Below are positions 36,401-46,800 of a stretch of DNA of 64,000 nt, piece by piece. The translations under genes were made by a program, and so were the position numbers. The DNA comes from Asterochloris sp. CNOR1 (lineage: Eukaryota > Chlorophyta > Trebouxiophyceae > Trebouxiales > Trebouxiaceae). The notes beneath the pieces were generated by a model. That model was given only the letters and a program-made list of their open reading frames with translations, was not told where the DNA came from and searched no databases. Every line of letters starts with the position of its first letter. Positions within the stretch are counted from its first letter, which is position 1. The DNA lies in the NCBI GenBank assembly GCA_963969365.1, contig OZ017752.1, positions 186,001 to 250,000 of the forward strand. The letters are read 5' to 3'.

Positions 36401-38162
36401 GTGAAATGGCGGCTTCTATTTGCGGGCTGGTCTGAGGTCAGCAGGCGGCAGTGCCGGAGAAGACAGCAAGCTGGGGGCCAGTGCCACTGTGACGCTGCTG
36501 TGCTCAGCAACGCAGCTCTGCTGGGCTTGGGGGCCAGATGGCAGTGCTTTTTCTCGAGCAGGCGACGAGCTGCTCCTGCCAAGATTATTGAAGGTTTGCC
36601 GCTGGCAATCAAAGTCATCATCAATGGCCTGGTGGCAGCAGATGGCGGTGCGGGAGCAGTTTGTAAGCTGGGGGATGATGCATCTGTGAATGCCGCTCTC
36701 AGCAACACTGCGGCGGTGAGTGGGGTTGCTTGCCTGCATTGTCTGTGTCACTGCTGCTGACAGCCAGATTGAGGTTTACGCCACAAAGCAGCAGGCGCCT
36801 GCGAGTCCTCTTCTTGTGCGCAAGAGATAGGGACACATTGGTCGTAGCCCAGCAGCAGCTTTGTGATGGGGTTCAGATACATGGCCCAGAGGCAGCAGGT
36901 GCAAAGACTACCTGGGACCCACTCCATCAGGCACCAGGGCTATGTCTGGCTGAAGCCTGCAACAGCCTCATCTGAGAGCCCTGTGGGCACAGATGCAGGG
37001 TGCGCCTACATTGCTGCTGTGCATGAGGCCACATGTGTCAGGCTTGCTCGGACCCAGAAGGGGGTCCATGCTTCACTCCAATCTGGCCCTGAGCGGCGCA
37101 TCTAACAACCTGACGTTATGTAGTGCCACCAACCATTGAGTCAGAGCTGCAGCTGTGCCATCGCATGGACAGCATCAGTTGTGCTGGGGCAGGTGCACCA
37201 GCTGAGCTGCTGCCAGGCCTGACCCAAGTCTGCGTCAGTGAACGCTGCTCTGCTAGTTGCCCAATGGCTCTCGAACATTTCAGGAACATTTCACAGCTCA
37301 GCATGCGTGAGGCCATGCCACCCAGCAGGCACATGCTGCCGTCTAGCATGCTCAAGGCCACCGCTCTGCCAGCACCTACAGGTCAGGACGCTGCTCTGGG
37401 CCTCTGCAGTGTCACGCGTGACCGACAGCGCTCCCTGTGCCGCAGGCCAGAACGTGTGAGGACGATCTTGGCATCTCCTGTGAGGTCATTGACCTGCGTA
37501 CCTTGGTCCCCTGGGACTTGCCAAGAGTTGGTGAGGAGCCATCCGGCATGCTGCAGGCATTTTGCTGGACCGTGCCTTAGGCAAGGCACTCTGACGGAGA
37601 CCTGCTGCATGCACACTGCTGGCCCTGCTGCTGGTGACTTGCTGAGGTGAGCTACTGTGCATCTAGCTGGCTATGTGGACAGGACTGGCCCTCAGCTGCC
37701 CTTGAATGAATTAACACTCATGCAAGGGATTGCCAGGTAGGGCCACTCAACACCCTTGCACAAACCTAGCATGAGACGCAGTGCTTGCACAATACATATC
37801 ATGTCCTGCATTCAGTCTGCTTGCAGCTGCATGTCGCTGAGCTGCTGACACCCTTGCACACCACACCAGTGGCCACATGTGTCAACAAAAGCAGCGTCAG
37901 ATAAGCGCCCAAGTGACCCCTGACTGCAGAGGCGTCGGTGAATAAGACTGGGCGCTTGCTAGTGAGCCATGAGGCGCCTGTGACTGGTGGCTTTGCAGCT
38001 GAGGTCATGACCCAAATTACCAACAGGTGCTTCTCCCGACTGGAGTCCCCTCCTGTGCGGGTATGTGGATATGACACACCGTTTCCCCTTATTTATGAGC
38101 CTGTATACCTGCCCACCGCCGCTCGCATTGTCGACGCCGTCAAGCAGTCTTGTGAATACTAA
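33477..38162 (+). CDS. BCKDHB: branched-chain 2-oxoacid dehydrogenase E1 beta subunit
   Basis: Seven exons join in phase to 359 residues: 33477-33646, 33746-33857, 34265-34442, 34964-35132, 36035-36167, 37446-37530, 37930-38162 (TAA). The protein matches mitochondrial E1 beta along its length: [37 protein letters not shown], the His-rich [51 protein letters not shown] and [14 protein letters not shown]. With E1 alpha it forms the thiamine-diphosphate enzyme that decarboxylates the oxoacids of Leu, Ile and Val in the mitochondrion. The leader [20 protein letters not shown] is basic and fits a mitochondrial presequence. The intron after 33857 has a GC donor (CAG|GCAAGC). Introns 4 and 5 carry decayed copies of exons 4 and 5. 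The spacing between exons 5 and 6 agrees residue for residue with the human protein, which supports the chain. Confidence 0.95.
35205..35490 (+). repeat. two decayed copies of BCKDHB exon 4
   Basis: Exon 4 contains GTCATCCCCAGCCGGCCCAG then GGCCTGCTGCTGGCAGCCAT. Close relatives occur at about 35208-35285 (ATCATCCCCAGCAGGCCTAG, CTGCTGCTTGCAGCCAGTCA) and 35405-35480 (GTGTCCCCAGCAGGCCTGG, CTGCTGCCGGCAGCCAGTCA). Both lie in intron 4, downstream of the source exon, about 200 bases apart, with frames lost. Confidence 0.8.
36195..36685 (+). repeat. about five decayed copies of BCKDHB exon 5 end and donor
   Basis: Exon 5 ends GCCTGGGGTCAGCAGGTGCC, AGTGCTGGAGCAGGCG and then GTGAGCTGGG. In intron 5 the same phrase recurs, decayed, near 36235-36275, 36318-36365, 36430-36475, 36530-36575 and 36625-36675, at spacing of about 95-105 bases. 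The donor position has changed to ATGAGCT, AAGCTGG, CGAGCTG or TAAGCTG in the different copies. Confidence 0.8.
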
Positions 38163-38586
38163 GCGTGCTAACACGCTGGCTCTGCTTCCCCACACCAGCT
38201 TCTGAATGACCCTGAGATGTGTACCACCCAAAGACAAGAGGCAAAGTTGGAAAAGGCCTCCCTGCTTCAACACTGCAGCACGAGAGACTGCGCATGCCGT
38301 CAGTCGCCCCACTGATGGGCAATGCTGTATGCAGCCGCCTGGCTGTGGAGTGCATGGCTATGTGCTAGCCAGGGTGCTGCACTTCATGAAGTGCCTTTGT
38401 GAAGTGCCTTGATCCCCTCTACATGAGGCAGGATGACGCCTCTGCCACCACTGCACCCTCAGTCATTGTGCCACAGCAAGCTCCACAGCCCCTCCTGTTC
38501 AGCCTTGTGTACAACAACAGCACTCGGCCGCTGGTAGAGCCTGCCTGCCTATGCATCTTGACAGGCCGCTGATGGTACACGCTGTG
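38163..38586. other. BCKDHB 3' flank
   Basis: Just after the stop is an inverted repeat, AGCGTG-CTAA-CACGCT (38162-38177), which could form a 6-base-pair hairpin with a 4-base loop. No gene is seen in the rest. A polyadenylation signal could not be assigned. Confidence 0.4.
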
Positions 38587-38943
38587 TCATGCACCTTCAA
38601 TTTGTGCTGATAGAAACCGCTTGTGATAGTGCATTGCACCATGAAAAGCCCTGTGTACAGACGCACCAGCTTGCCTCAACAAACCAAGGGCATCTCCCAT
38701 TTGCGGTGCGAGCGGAAGCCTGTCAAGCATCATGTCAAGGTCAGGTCTGAAGGACTGCTCATCAAGCGAGTGCCAGGATGTAGGCGCTGCGCACCGTACT
38801 GCAGCCGCTTTGGGGCCTCCGGCGGGGGGCCTGCATCTCTTGAGATCCTGGTCAGCACTCTGCTGCCCACGCCCACTTCTGCGGAGCTTGAGTACAGGTG
38901 CTCCCATGCACAGGGCACTGGTTCTCCTGTAGGGGCGCGGCAC
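38587..38943 (-). CDS. weak coding candidate, unknown
   Basis: A 118-codon open frame on the minus strand begins with Arg- and Pro-rich sequence and continues with a stretch that looks protein-like (FRPDLDMMLDRLPLAPQMGD, then ALGLLRQAGASVHRAF). No family is recognised, no splice framework was found, and chance is a real alternative in this GC-rich DNA. Confidence 0.2.
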   Translation of the reverse strand: MPRPYRRTSALCMGAPVLKLRRSGRGQQSADQDLKRCRPPAGGPKAAAVRCAAPTSWHSLDEQSFRPDLDMMLDRLPLAPQMGDALGLLRQAGASVHRAFHGAMHYHKRFLSAQIEGA

Positions 38944-39289
38944 CCTGAGCAGCAGTGAGGGCTGGGCAGCAGTGCAGGAAGGCAGGTAAGGCAGGCCTGC
39001 TCTGCTGCCAGTCTGCTCCCAAGGAGCTCGACTTGCTGGCCGGGAACTGCAGCTGATGGTATCCTGCAGCCATGTAGCAGGACTACATCTCTGATAGCCG
39101 CTGGGCTACACAGCCCTTCATGTGCACACAGCGGGAACAGGCGTCGTCACAAGACCGCTCTTCTCGCTCACCTTCTCATGCAAACCAGCCCTGCATGGGG
39201 GTGGCCACCCCTGGCTGCCACAATGGGCGCCCTGGTTACCCACCTGCCAGACTGACAGAGAGCCCTGCGCCCGGCTAGCACCTGATTGC

Positions 39290-39530
39290 CACGCTAGACA
39301 CCTGCCAGAGCTTGAGCTGCTACAGGGCTGCGCCAGCCCTAGTGAGATGGACACCTGCCAGAGCTGCCACTGGGCGGCGCCAGCCTGAGTGCCAGAGCTG
39401 CGATTGGGCAGCGCAAGCCTGAGTGAGACAGACACCTGGCAGAGCTGTTACTGGGCTGCGCCAGCCTGAATAAGATAGACACCTGCCAGAGCTGCTACTG
39501 GGCTGCGCCAGTCTGAGTGGCTGGGGACGA
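39290..39530 (+). repeat. minisatellite-like tandem repeat
   Basis: About four degenerate units of 45-55 bases contain ACACCTG(C/G)CAGAGCTG followed by ACTGGGC(T/G)GCGCCAG and CTGAGTGAGA. Units begin near 39298, 39350, 39432 and 39478. The array lies in sequence without a supported gene, so I cannot tell whether it too derives from an exon edge. Confidence 0.75.
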
Positions 39531-39769
39531 AGATGCCTTCCAGGGACAGGCTGCTCTCTGGTTTGGGGGTCCAAATGCGTGCAGGCCCGCACCTGCAGGA
39601 GGCAGCAGGGAAGGTGTGGGACGCCAGACAGCAGCCTGGATCTTGATGAGTTAGCCATGATTTGTTATCAGCTGAGTTTGGATGACTACTGCAATCAGGC
39701 TGTCAGGGCCTGCAGAGGGGCCTCCCAGCTGGCACTGCCAGCTGCTGTACATGTTTTTGCTCTGTTCAT

Positions 39770-40740
39770 CTAGCCTGAGGTGCCACATGGGCAGAGCGCG
39801 CGCTGCACTGGGGGGTGTGGACTTGCAATGCGCCTTGCATGGGAACTGACTCTGCATGATGCAACATGCATGTGCTTCAAGGGAGTGAGGGCCACAGCTG
39901 GGCCAGCAAACAGCCCATGTGATGATTCAGGGCGGCACGCAGCTGGTGGTGCCACCTGAGCAGAGTGCAGAGGTGTAGACTTGCAATGCTCCATGCATAC
40001 GAAGTCTCTGCAGAATGCAACATGCAGGTGCTCCAGTGTATTGAGAGGCACAGCAGGGCCAGCAGCCGGCCCATGTGATGATCCAGGGCAGCACGCTCTG
40101 CAGACTCCTCTGGCACCCCGCGAGGCAGGGGCGCAGTCGCTGCACTGGAAGCGCCTCCCAGCCTGCTGCAGTGGCCACGCTGTGTTCCTGGCGCGGGCAG
40201 GTCTCCAGCAGCATCTGTCTGGGGAGTGGCGTGGCAGAGCAGCCTGTAGACAGGCCTGCTGCCAGCACTTGCCGCTGTGCTCACGTCAAGCAGGCTTTGC
40301 AAAGATGGGTCAGGCAGCCGAGTCTACCGCTGCTTCCACTTCAAGGCATCATGTGGCCATGCAGGCCAGCACGAGCTTGCTGCCACTGATACTTTGCAAA
40401 AGCATCTGCCATTCCCACATTTGCCTTTTGTGCAGACGAGCCAATCTGCCACAGGCCACTCACCTGAGCCCCGGGGGCGCCTGGCCAACATTGTGACCCT
40501 CTGCCCTGGCAGCACTCGAGTCTCCCACATGCAGCGCAGATAGGCAGGGGCACCACAGAGCCTGATGCACTGGAGACAGCTGCGTGCTGGAGGAATGTGC
40601 CTCCTTGAGACACTGCTTGAGGTCGCTGGCTGCCTTGGGTGGTTCTGGGGTGTCAGAGTCAAACCCATGGGTACTCAGAAGCAACAAACGCTGCAGGAGA
40701 GAGTGGCGCCAAACCCAATACAATTGTGACACCTCATCAC
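39770..40740 (-). CDS. possible minus-strand exons of an unknown gene
   Basis: Two stretches look coding on the minus strand. About 40470-40545 (YLRCMWETRVLPGQRVTMLA) ends at a strong donor, CAG|GTGAGT. About 40050-40165 (CSDCAPASRGVPEESAERAA, then LDHHMGRLLA) follows it. A Ser/Pro-rich frame at 40560-40730 precedes them. A second, decayed copy of the LDHHMGRLLA segment lies at about 39905-39960 (LNHHMGCLLAQ). I do not recognise the family and could not join the pieces. Confidence 0.3.
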
Positions 40741-40879
40741 GCTGCTACTATGCCCAGCATCGCCAGAATGCTGGGGGCTGGATGATCAGACACAATATGA
40801 GCACGCCATGCAACATTGTCGGCCAAGAAGGCAAAAGGAATGTTTTGACTCTAAGTGCCGCTGTGTTCTTCAGCAGACA

Positions 40880-42049
40880 ATGGCCTTCCAGGTGGACTGT
40901 GCTGATGACAACAGCTGGCAGAAGGAAAGGTCCCTGGTCATCCTATCTAATGGTCGGGGCACCATGACTGGGCTCTCAAGGATTATGCTACCTGCTGCAG
41001 GACATCCTGCAGACACCAGGCACCCTGCATGTTGTAGAGGTCTACCAGGTGAGGCCCCTCCTAGGATATCGCGAAGTAGAATCCACGTCTCAAGCATGAT
41101 GTTGCCGCCTGCAGGCCTGGTGCGGCCCTTGCAAAGCCAGTGTGTCCACATTGAAAAGGCGGGTCCTTCTGACTGGCTATTGCATGGGTGCCAGGGTTCA
41201 CAGCAGCTGCCGCGTCAACTGAGCCTCTTTCTGAGGTGCAGGCTGTTCTTTGACCTAGGCGACCGGCCTCTCAAGATGTGGACTGCCAACTGCAACAAGA
41301 TATCAGCTCTGTCAAAGTTTCGTGGGCGGTGCGAGCCCGCCTTCCTTTTCATCAAGGTAGGCTTGCCACCTGCTCCTAGGCTCTTGGGTGCAGCTGTTGA
41401 ATCAGCCCTGAATACCTGTCTGCGGAGGTGAACCTGCCACGTGGTTTTGGTGGATGGGTGCCAGTGACATCTGACGGGGGTTGGCACTTGCTTCTGTACA
41501 TGCAGGTGGACATGCCATTGGCTGCTCAGCAGCTTGATAGTGCAGCCATTGCAGCTACTTGGGCAAGTCACATGCTGAACACACCCCAGTGCAGCCACTG
41601 CAAGTTGGGCATGCTACCTGCTGACACACCTCAGTGCAGCACATGCAGTAGCTGATCGGGCATGCCACATGCTGATCCCACCCCAGTGCAGCCATTGCAG
41701 CTAATCAGGCACGCCACCTGCTAAGCACACCCCAGTGCAGCACCTGCAGAGGCTTGGGCACGCCACCTGATGCCCGGCGCAGGTCCACCAGCTTCAGCTG
41801 CTTGAAAGGGTGCTGCACGAGCCGCTTCTGACCTTGCAGGTGCATCGCTGACTGCTGCCACAACTGCGATAGCCTGCACATGAGATGTGCATGCCCATGG
41901 CCAGGCATGCCAATGGTGGATTGCCCTTGTCACACACTCAGCTGCATGCCCTGCAGGATGGCCAGACGGTGCAGACGATCCAGGGAGTGCAGGTCCCAGG
42001 CCTGACCACCAATGTTGAAAAGCTGTCCCTGGTGACCGCCAAAGCATGA
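40880..42049 (+). CDS. single-domain thioredoxin, TXNDC/dynein LC3-like
   Basis: Exons: about 40880-40929, 41001-41048, 41115-41158, 41242-41356, 41957-42049 (TGA), giving about 116 residues. Exons 2-5 join in phase: TPGTLHVVEVYQ, the active site AWCGPCK, MWTANCNKISALSKFRG, CEPAFLFIK, then a cis-Pro-like and final strand region (DGQTVQTIQGVQVP). The order and the phrase (R/K)CEP.FLF resemble the thioredoxin domain of TXNDC3/6 (NME8/9) and the outer-arm dynein thioredoxins of algae, which act in flagella; that assignment is inference. The CxxC is intact, so redox activity is expected. The join of exon 1 to exon 2 does not keep frame, so the N-terminus is uncertain. Intron 3 begins with GC (AAAG|GCGGGT). 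The last exon overlaps a duplicated segment shared with the end of BCAT. Confidence 0.75.
41555..41760 (+). repeat. tandem repeat in thioredoxin intron 4
   Basis: About four units of 45-60 bases contain CACCCCAGTGCAGC, then (A/C)(C/T)TGCAG and GGCA(C/T)GCCAC(A/C)TGCT. Each has a TGCAG that could serve as an acceptor. I could not match the unit to a coding exon. Confidence 0.7.
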
Positions 42050-42445
42050 TGCGCCATCAGCAGCTTGCAGCCAGCTCAGCCCTGTAGCCAGGTTATATGT
42101 TTGACCGCATGATGAGCACCCTGGATAGGAGTTCAAGAGTGGATGCAGGGGTGCTTGCTACACTTCCTCAGCTGTGCAGAGCTGTTGAGAGAGCTTGACA
42201 TAGTCACTTGGCGCTGCCTTGTCATGCCAAAGCTTGTCTTCTCGCCCGCACTGCTGGATGCTTGTGAATGCATCCTTCAACCTCAAGGCAACCTCACCTA
42301 CAAAGCACAAGGGCCATAGAGAGGACTTGGCAACCCAAACAAGCAATCAGTCAAGAGTGCAGGGCTGCGATATTTTATTTTACACGACTGAATCTGCAGG
42401 AGCGCCCCAAGGCTGACACATCTGTGGCAGCAGGTCGCATTTGTG
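42015..42445. repeat. direct repeat, left copy: thioredoxin end intact, BCAT end decayed
   Basis: This matches 43395-43835 over some 430 bases. Shared landmarks are CCAAAGCAT(G/C)ATGCGC, AGCTTGCAGCCAGCTCAGCC, GCATGATGAGCACC, TTCAAGAGTGGATGCAG, CTGGATGCTTGTGA and CACCTACAAAGCACAAGGG. In this copy the plus-strand thioredoxin exon 5 and its stop (42047-42049) are intact. The minus-strand BCAT last exon is decayed (TSIQQCGREDK, then out of frame). Confidence 0.85.
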
Positions 42446-43394
42446 GATGTCGTCGCCAAACAACAGAATAAGCTGCAACAGAGAAGAGTTGGCGATACCT
42501 TGGGTGGAGCTGACGGACACGACCTTGCAGATGGATCAGGTAGTGAGCACAGCACATGCCTGTCAGAATCAGGATGTTGCAGTCAGCTTCAGAGCAGATT
42601 ACGAGGAGAGCCAAAATGCAGCTGAAGCAGTCAGGGAGGCGCAGCTCAGCTTCTTGGCTGAGGAGCCGATGCTGCAGCTTGCTCACAGCGTCCTGAGTAT
42701 GGCACTGCAGCCAACTAGCCACAAGGAGGACCCTAGCAATGGTGACGCAAACACCTGGAGCGAGGCATTTGCCAGGAACAAGCGCTTCCAAATGGCAATG
42801 ACATCTTTCTGTAAAGGCAGCCAGTGCACTCACACTCTACACACACGAATTTGACAATTGAGGCGTGTGCCTTCTGTGCGTTGTTTGCCACTGTAGCCAC
42901 TTGATTGCTGTGCCACGAATCAGAGTTTGCTTAACCGCCATCCGTCTCTGCAGGTCAACTTCACAACGGGGAGCTCCCACTCAGATGGGAATACTTGGTA
43001 TGCAGAGCTGAAATGATGGTACGTGGAGGGGTACTGACAAAATTCCTCTGCTGGGAACACCCCATGCAGTGTTGGGTTGCAGAGCAAGCTGTAGAGATCA
43101 GGCGCTTTGGTGAGAAGTATGATAACATGTAAGTCTGTTGGATTTCCCAAATGACGCTGTGTGAGATGAGTGTCGAGCGAGGGTTGGATTGATACAGGGC
43201 ATGGCAGGTCAGTGCGCTGACAGCTTGCATCACGGAGTCGGAGCAGGTTACTTACTGCAATTTGATGTCCTGGGGATCAGATGCATGATGATGCTCAGAT
43301 GCAGCCTCTATACAAGCTGCAGACTCAGCATCTGATAACATTCACCCTCGGACAGGATGAGCCCTGCGTCCAAGCCTCAGAAGTGCCGACACTT
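42446..43394. other. spacer between the direct repeats
   Basis: A plus-strand open frame at 42441-42854 contains a Glu/Ala-rich helical-looking stretch (AEAVREAQLSFLAEEPMLQL). It has no known family, no clear start and no polished splice context, so I do not call it a gene. The rest shows nothing. Confidence 0.3.
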
Positions 43395-43835
43395 TTAAAA
43401 GCCGTCCCTGGTGGCTGCCAAAGCATCATGCGCAATTAACAGCTTGCAGCCAGCTCAGCCCTGCAGCAAGCTTTTATCTGACAGCATGATGAGCACCTCT
43501 GATGAGGGGGACTTCAAGAGTGGATGCAGCAGCGCTTGCTACATCTCTCTGCAGAGAGTTTGAGACATCTTGACATGATCACTTTGCACTGCCCTCTTTG
43601 ACAGGAACCACCCAGCCAAACTTGTCCTCTCGCTTGCCCTGCTGGATGCTTGTGAGTGCATCGTACAGCTTCATGGCAACCTCACCTACAAAGCACAAGG
43701 GGCAACAGTGAGGATCAGGACTTAGCAAACTGACAAGGGGTCAGTCAAGGGTGCAGGGCTGCGATGGGTTGATTTACATTGCTGCTTCCAAAGGAGCGCT
43801 GCCAGGCTGACAGATTGCGGTAGCAGGTCGAAAGC
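43395..43835. repeat. direct repeat, right copy: BCAT end intact, thioredoxin end decayed
   Basis: This is the partner of 42015-42445. Here the BCAT last exon (43579-43685, minus strand) is intact and in phase. The thioredoxin-derived portion (43395-43430, AAAAGCCGTCCCTGGTGGCT) has lost its stop and frame. Confidence 0.85.
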
Positions 43836-46800
43836 AGCCTCTGACTGAGTCTGCCTGCAATGCATCCTTCTTGTCTCAGCCACAGCTCAAGAGCCTTCCT
43901 CTGGCCCAGACAAGCTGCTCACCGCCTGCGCCTGGCTTCCCGAACACCTTCTTGGTGCCCTTATATGTCAGGCTGCCCACAGGGCTCAGCACGACAGCGG
44001 TGCCTGTGGTGAACACCTCGTCTGCCTGCATTGCATCCTCAATGGTGATGGGCGCTTCCTCTGCTGTGAAGCCCAGGTCCCGAGCCAGCTCTAGGACAGA
44101 CTTGCGGGTCACGCCAGGCAGAATGGTGCCCTGCAGAGACAGGGAGCAGACCGAGTCATGTAATTTGGGCGCAGATGGAAGAGACACCGGGGCTGCAGTG
44201 AAGGGCTGAGGCTGCTGGTTTGGCGCAGTACGTGCCCTGCAGGAACTTTGCCAAAGATGGCAAGAATGGTATATGCAGCAAAGTGGCTCCTGCACATGCT
44301 TGCAGGTCACATTTGGCAGCATGGTGCCCTATAGGGACCGATTGCCGAAACAGTCAAAACAGATTATGCAAGCCACCAGAGGTCTTGGCGCCAAGACTGT
44401 GAACTACAGGTTGAATATAAGCTTCAGGTCTGCCTGTCAGTCATACTGGGCAGATCGGTGCTTTGCAGGGATATGGGCAGGTCTGTCAGGCTCATGCATC
44501 ATGATGCAGAGTGCTCTAGGACCGACATACAAGCTGGTACCCTGCAGGCATCAGAGAGTGGCCACAACTGGGCAGAAGGTGCTGGAGTTCTTGCTCCTCC
44601 TGATGCAAAAGAATGTAGATGCAAGCTCTGATGTCTGCTGGCCTCGATACACCCCTATGTTCCGGCTGTCAAAAGTCCCCAAGCCCCTAAAGTTCAGCCC
44701 TGGCCTATACCCAGAGGAGGGCCCTGTGCCACTTATGCTCCACCTTGAGTGGGCCATGTCCTCCTCAGGAAACCAGGGCTGAAGCTGGTGTGGGTAGGTG
44801 ATTGCAATCACACCCAGACACATTGATGAGCAGCCATAATGTGCACACAGCAGCCACCCCTGCAACACTGCACCAGGCACTTACAACTGGCAGACAGCGC
44901 CCACTCATGCTAAGAGTGTGCAGCATAGATGCTGCAGCTGTCCTTCGTCATGGTTAGCAGTGATTCCTGTAAATGCAGAGAGGGCCAGTGTACACGCTGA
45001 ACGCCCTTCTGCACAGATTGCATGGCCCTGCCTGAGCCAAAGCCATATGAGGTCTGACTGGCTTACTAGGACGTGGGCTGCAATGGGCATGAGGGCATGC
45101 AAAGGGCCAGCCACACCTGAAGTGTGGGTGTCTTAACGGTGTTCCCCTTGACAGTAAAGATGTTGCATGACGACACCTCCTCCAGGTAGGTGTCTGACTT
45201 GGCGTCCAGGTACACCACATCTGCATAGCCCTCCTTCTTGGCTGCCAGCTGGCAGTTGAGCACCTGCATGAGGGGGCAGCAGCACACTTCAGGCAGTGGA
45301 CACAGCATCTACATGGCGCTCCTCTTTGGCTGCCAGCTGGCAGTTCAGCACCTGCACATGAAGCAGGCTGCGGATGCTGCAGGGCCGAGTCATGAAGCGA
45401 GGCACATTATGAAGCATGGAACGGGTCTGCATAGCACTGCCTCAAAGCAATCTGCTTTGCAGGCCAAGCAGGGTTGCGGCACTGCCACACCGGGGCAGCC
45501 TGTGTATAAGGGCTGACTGGACACAGCTGCCCCACTGACGTAGGCAACTGCACTGCAGCACCACATTGCAGGCCGCCCAAGCAGGGTGTTGCGGGACCAA
45601 TCCAATGGCGGTCGTGCATTGCACCGACATCAAAGGTTCTCATGCACTGCCTTGATTTCAAGGCTTGAAAATGTGAACTGACCAATGGTGCAGCTTGGCG
45701 AGGCAGCCTGCATCTGGTTCACCGCAGTCAGCCCTGCCCAAGCACTCACTGGTGAGCGGTTGCCAGCTGCCTTGGTACCGCAAGGGCCAATGTGTCAGAC
45801 CACCCAGCCCAAGCACTCACCGGCGAGTAGTTGCCAGCTGCCTTGGTGCCTCCCATCCCGCCAGGGGCCGCCCTGTGGAAGCGCTCCTCCACCACCAGGT
45901 CTATGGGGGTGAGCTGCCCTCCCTGCAGGCAGCAGGACTCTATGTGACACCAGATCTTTCACTACCAGGGCAATGGATGTGAGCTGCCCTCCCTGCAGGC
46001 AGCAATGCCCTATGTGACACCTGAGTCCTCCACCACCAGGTCTATGGGGGTGAGCTGCCCTCCCTGCAGGCAGCAAGACCCTATGTGACACCAGAGTCTT
46101 TCACTACCGGGGCAATGGATGTGAGCTGCCCTCCCTGCAGGCAGCAGGGCCCTGTGTGACACCAAAATGATCTCCTGTGCATTGTGAAGGTGAAAACACA
46201 GGAGCCTACCAGACATTAGAGAGATTCCCGCTGTGTGTGCAGGCGAGGGGCCTGGCAGTGACCAGCTGAGAGACTGCCCAGGCTTTAATGTGAGCCCCTT
46301 GCGACTCGGTCCAGTGGCATGGTCAAGCTGCCCTCCATGCCAGCAACGTGACACTGGACAAGTGCCTAGCACGCTGCAGTGCACCTCCAGCCTAGAGACG
46401 CAGCACCGATGCAGCGGCATGGTCAGCAGCAAATGAGTCCTGCAGCCCTCCTGCAGGCAGCAGGGCCCTGCATGAGAGTACAGTACGCCACAGCGGCAGC
46501 TCAAGCCTGTTGATCGATGCCGCATGCAGGAGAATTTTCCGCCGATGCTGGCGGTACCCTTTAGGAACCCTGGCACGCAGCGACAACAAGACCTTGCTTG
46601 CAATCTCTGGCCTGCCTCAACGCTTGAAATGCCTGGCACCAGCTCTGGTGGAGGAGCTCTGCCATTCTCTAACTTTCACGGGCAGCACATTGCTGGCTCC
46701 TGATTTTGTCCCAGCATGCTCCTGCCTACCTTGAAATAGGCTCCGACAGCAGCTGCGTACACGGCAAAAGTGTAGCTGGGTGCTGGGCCCAGCCCTAAGA

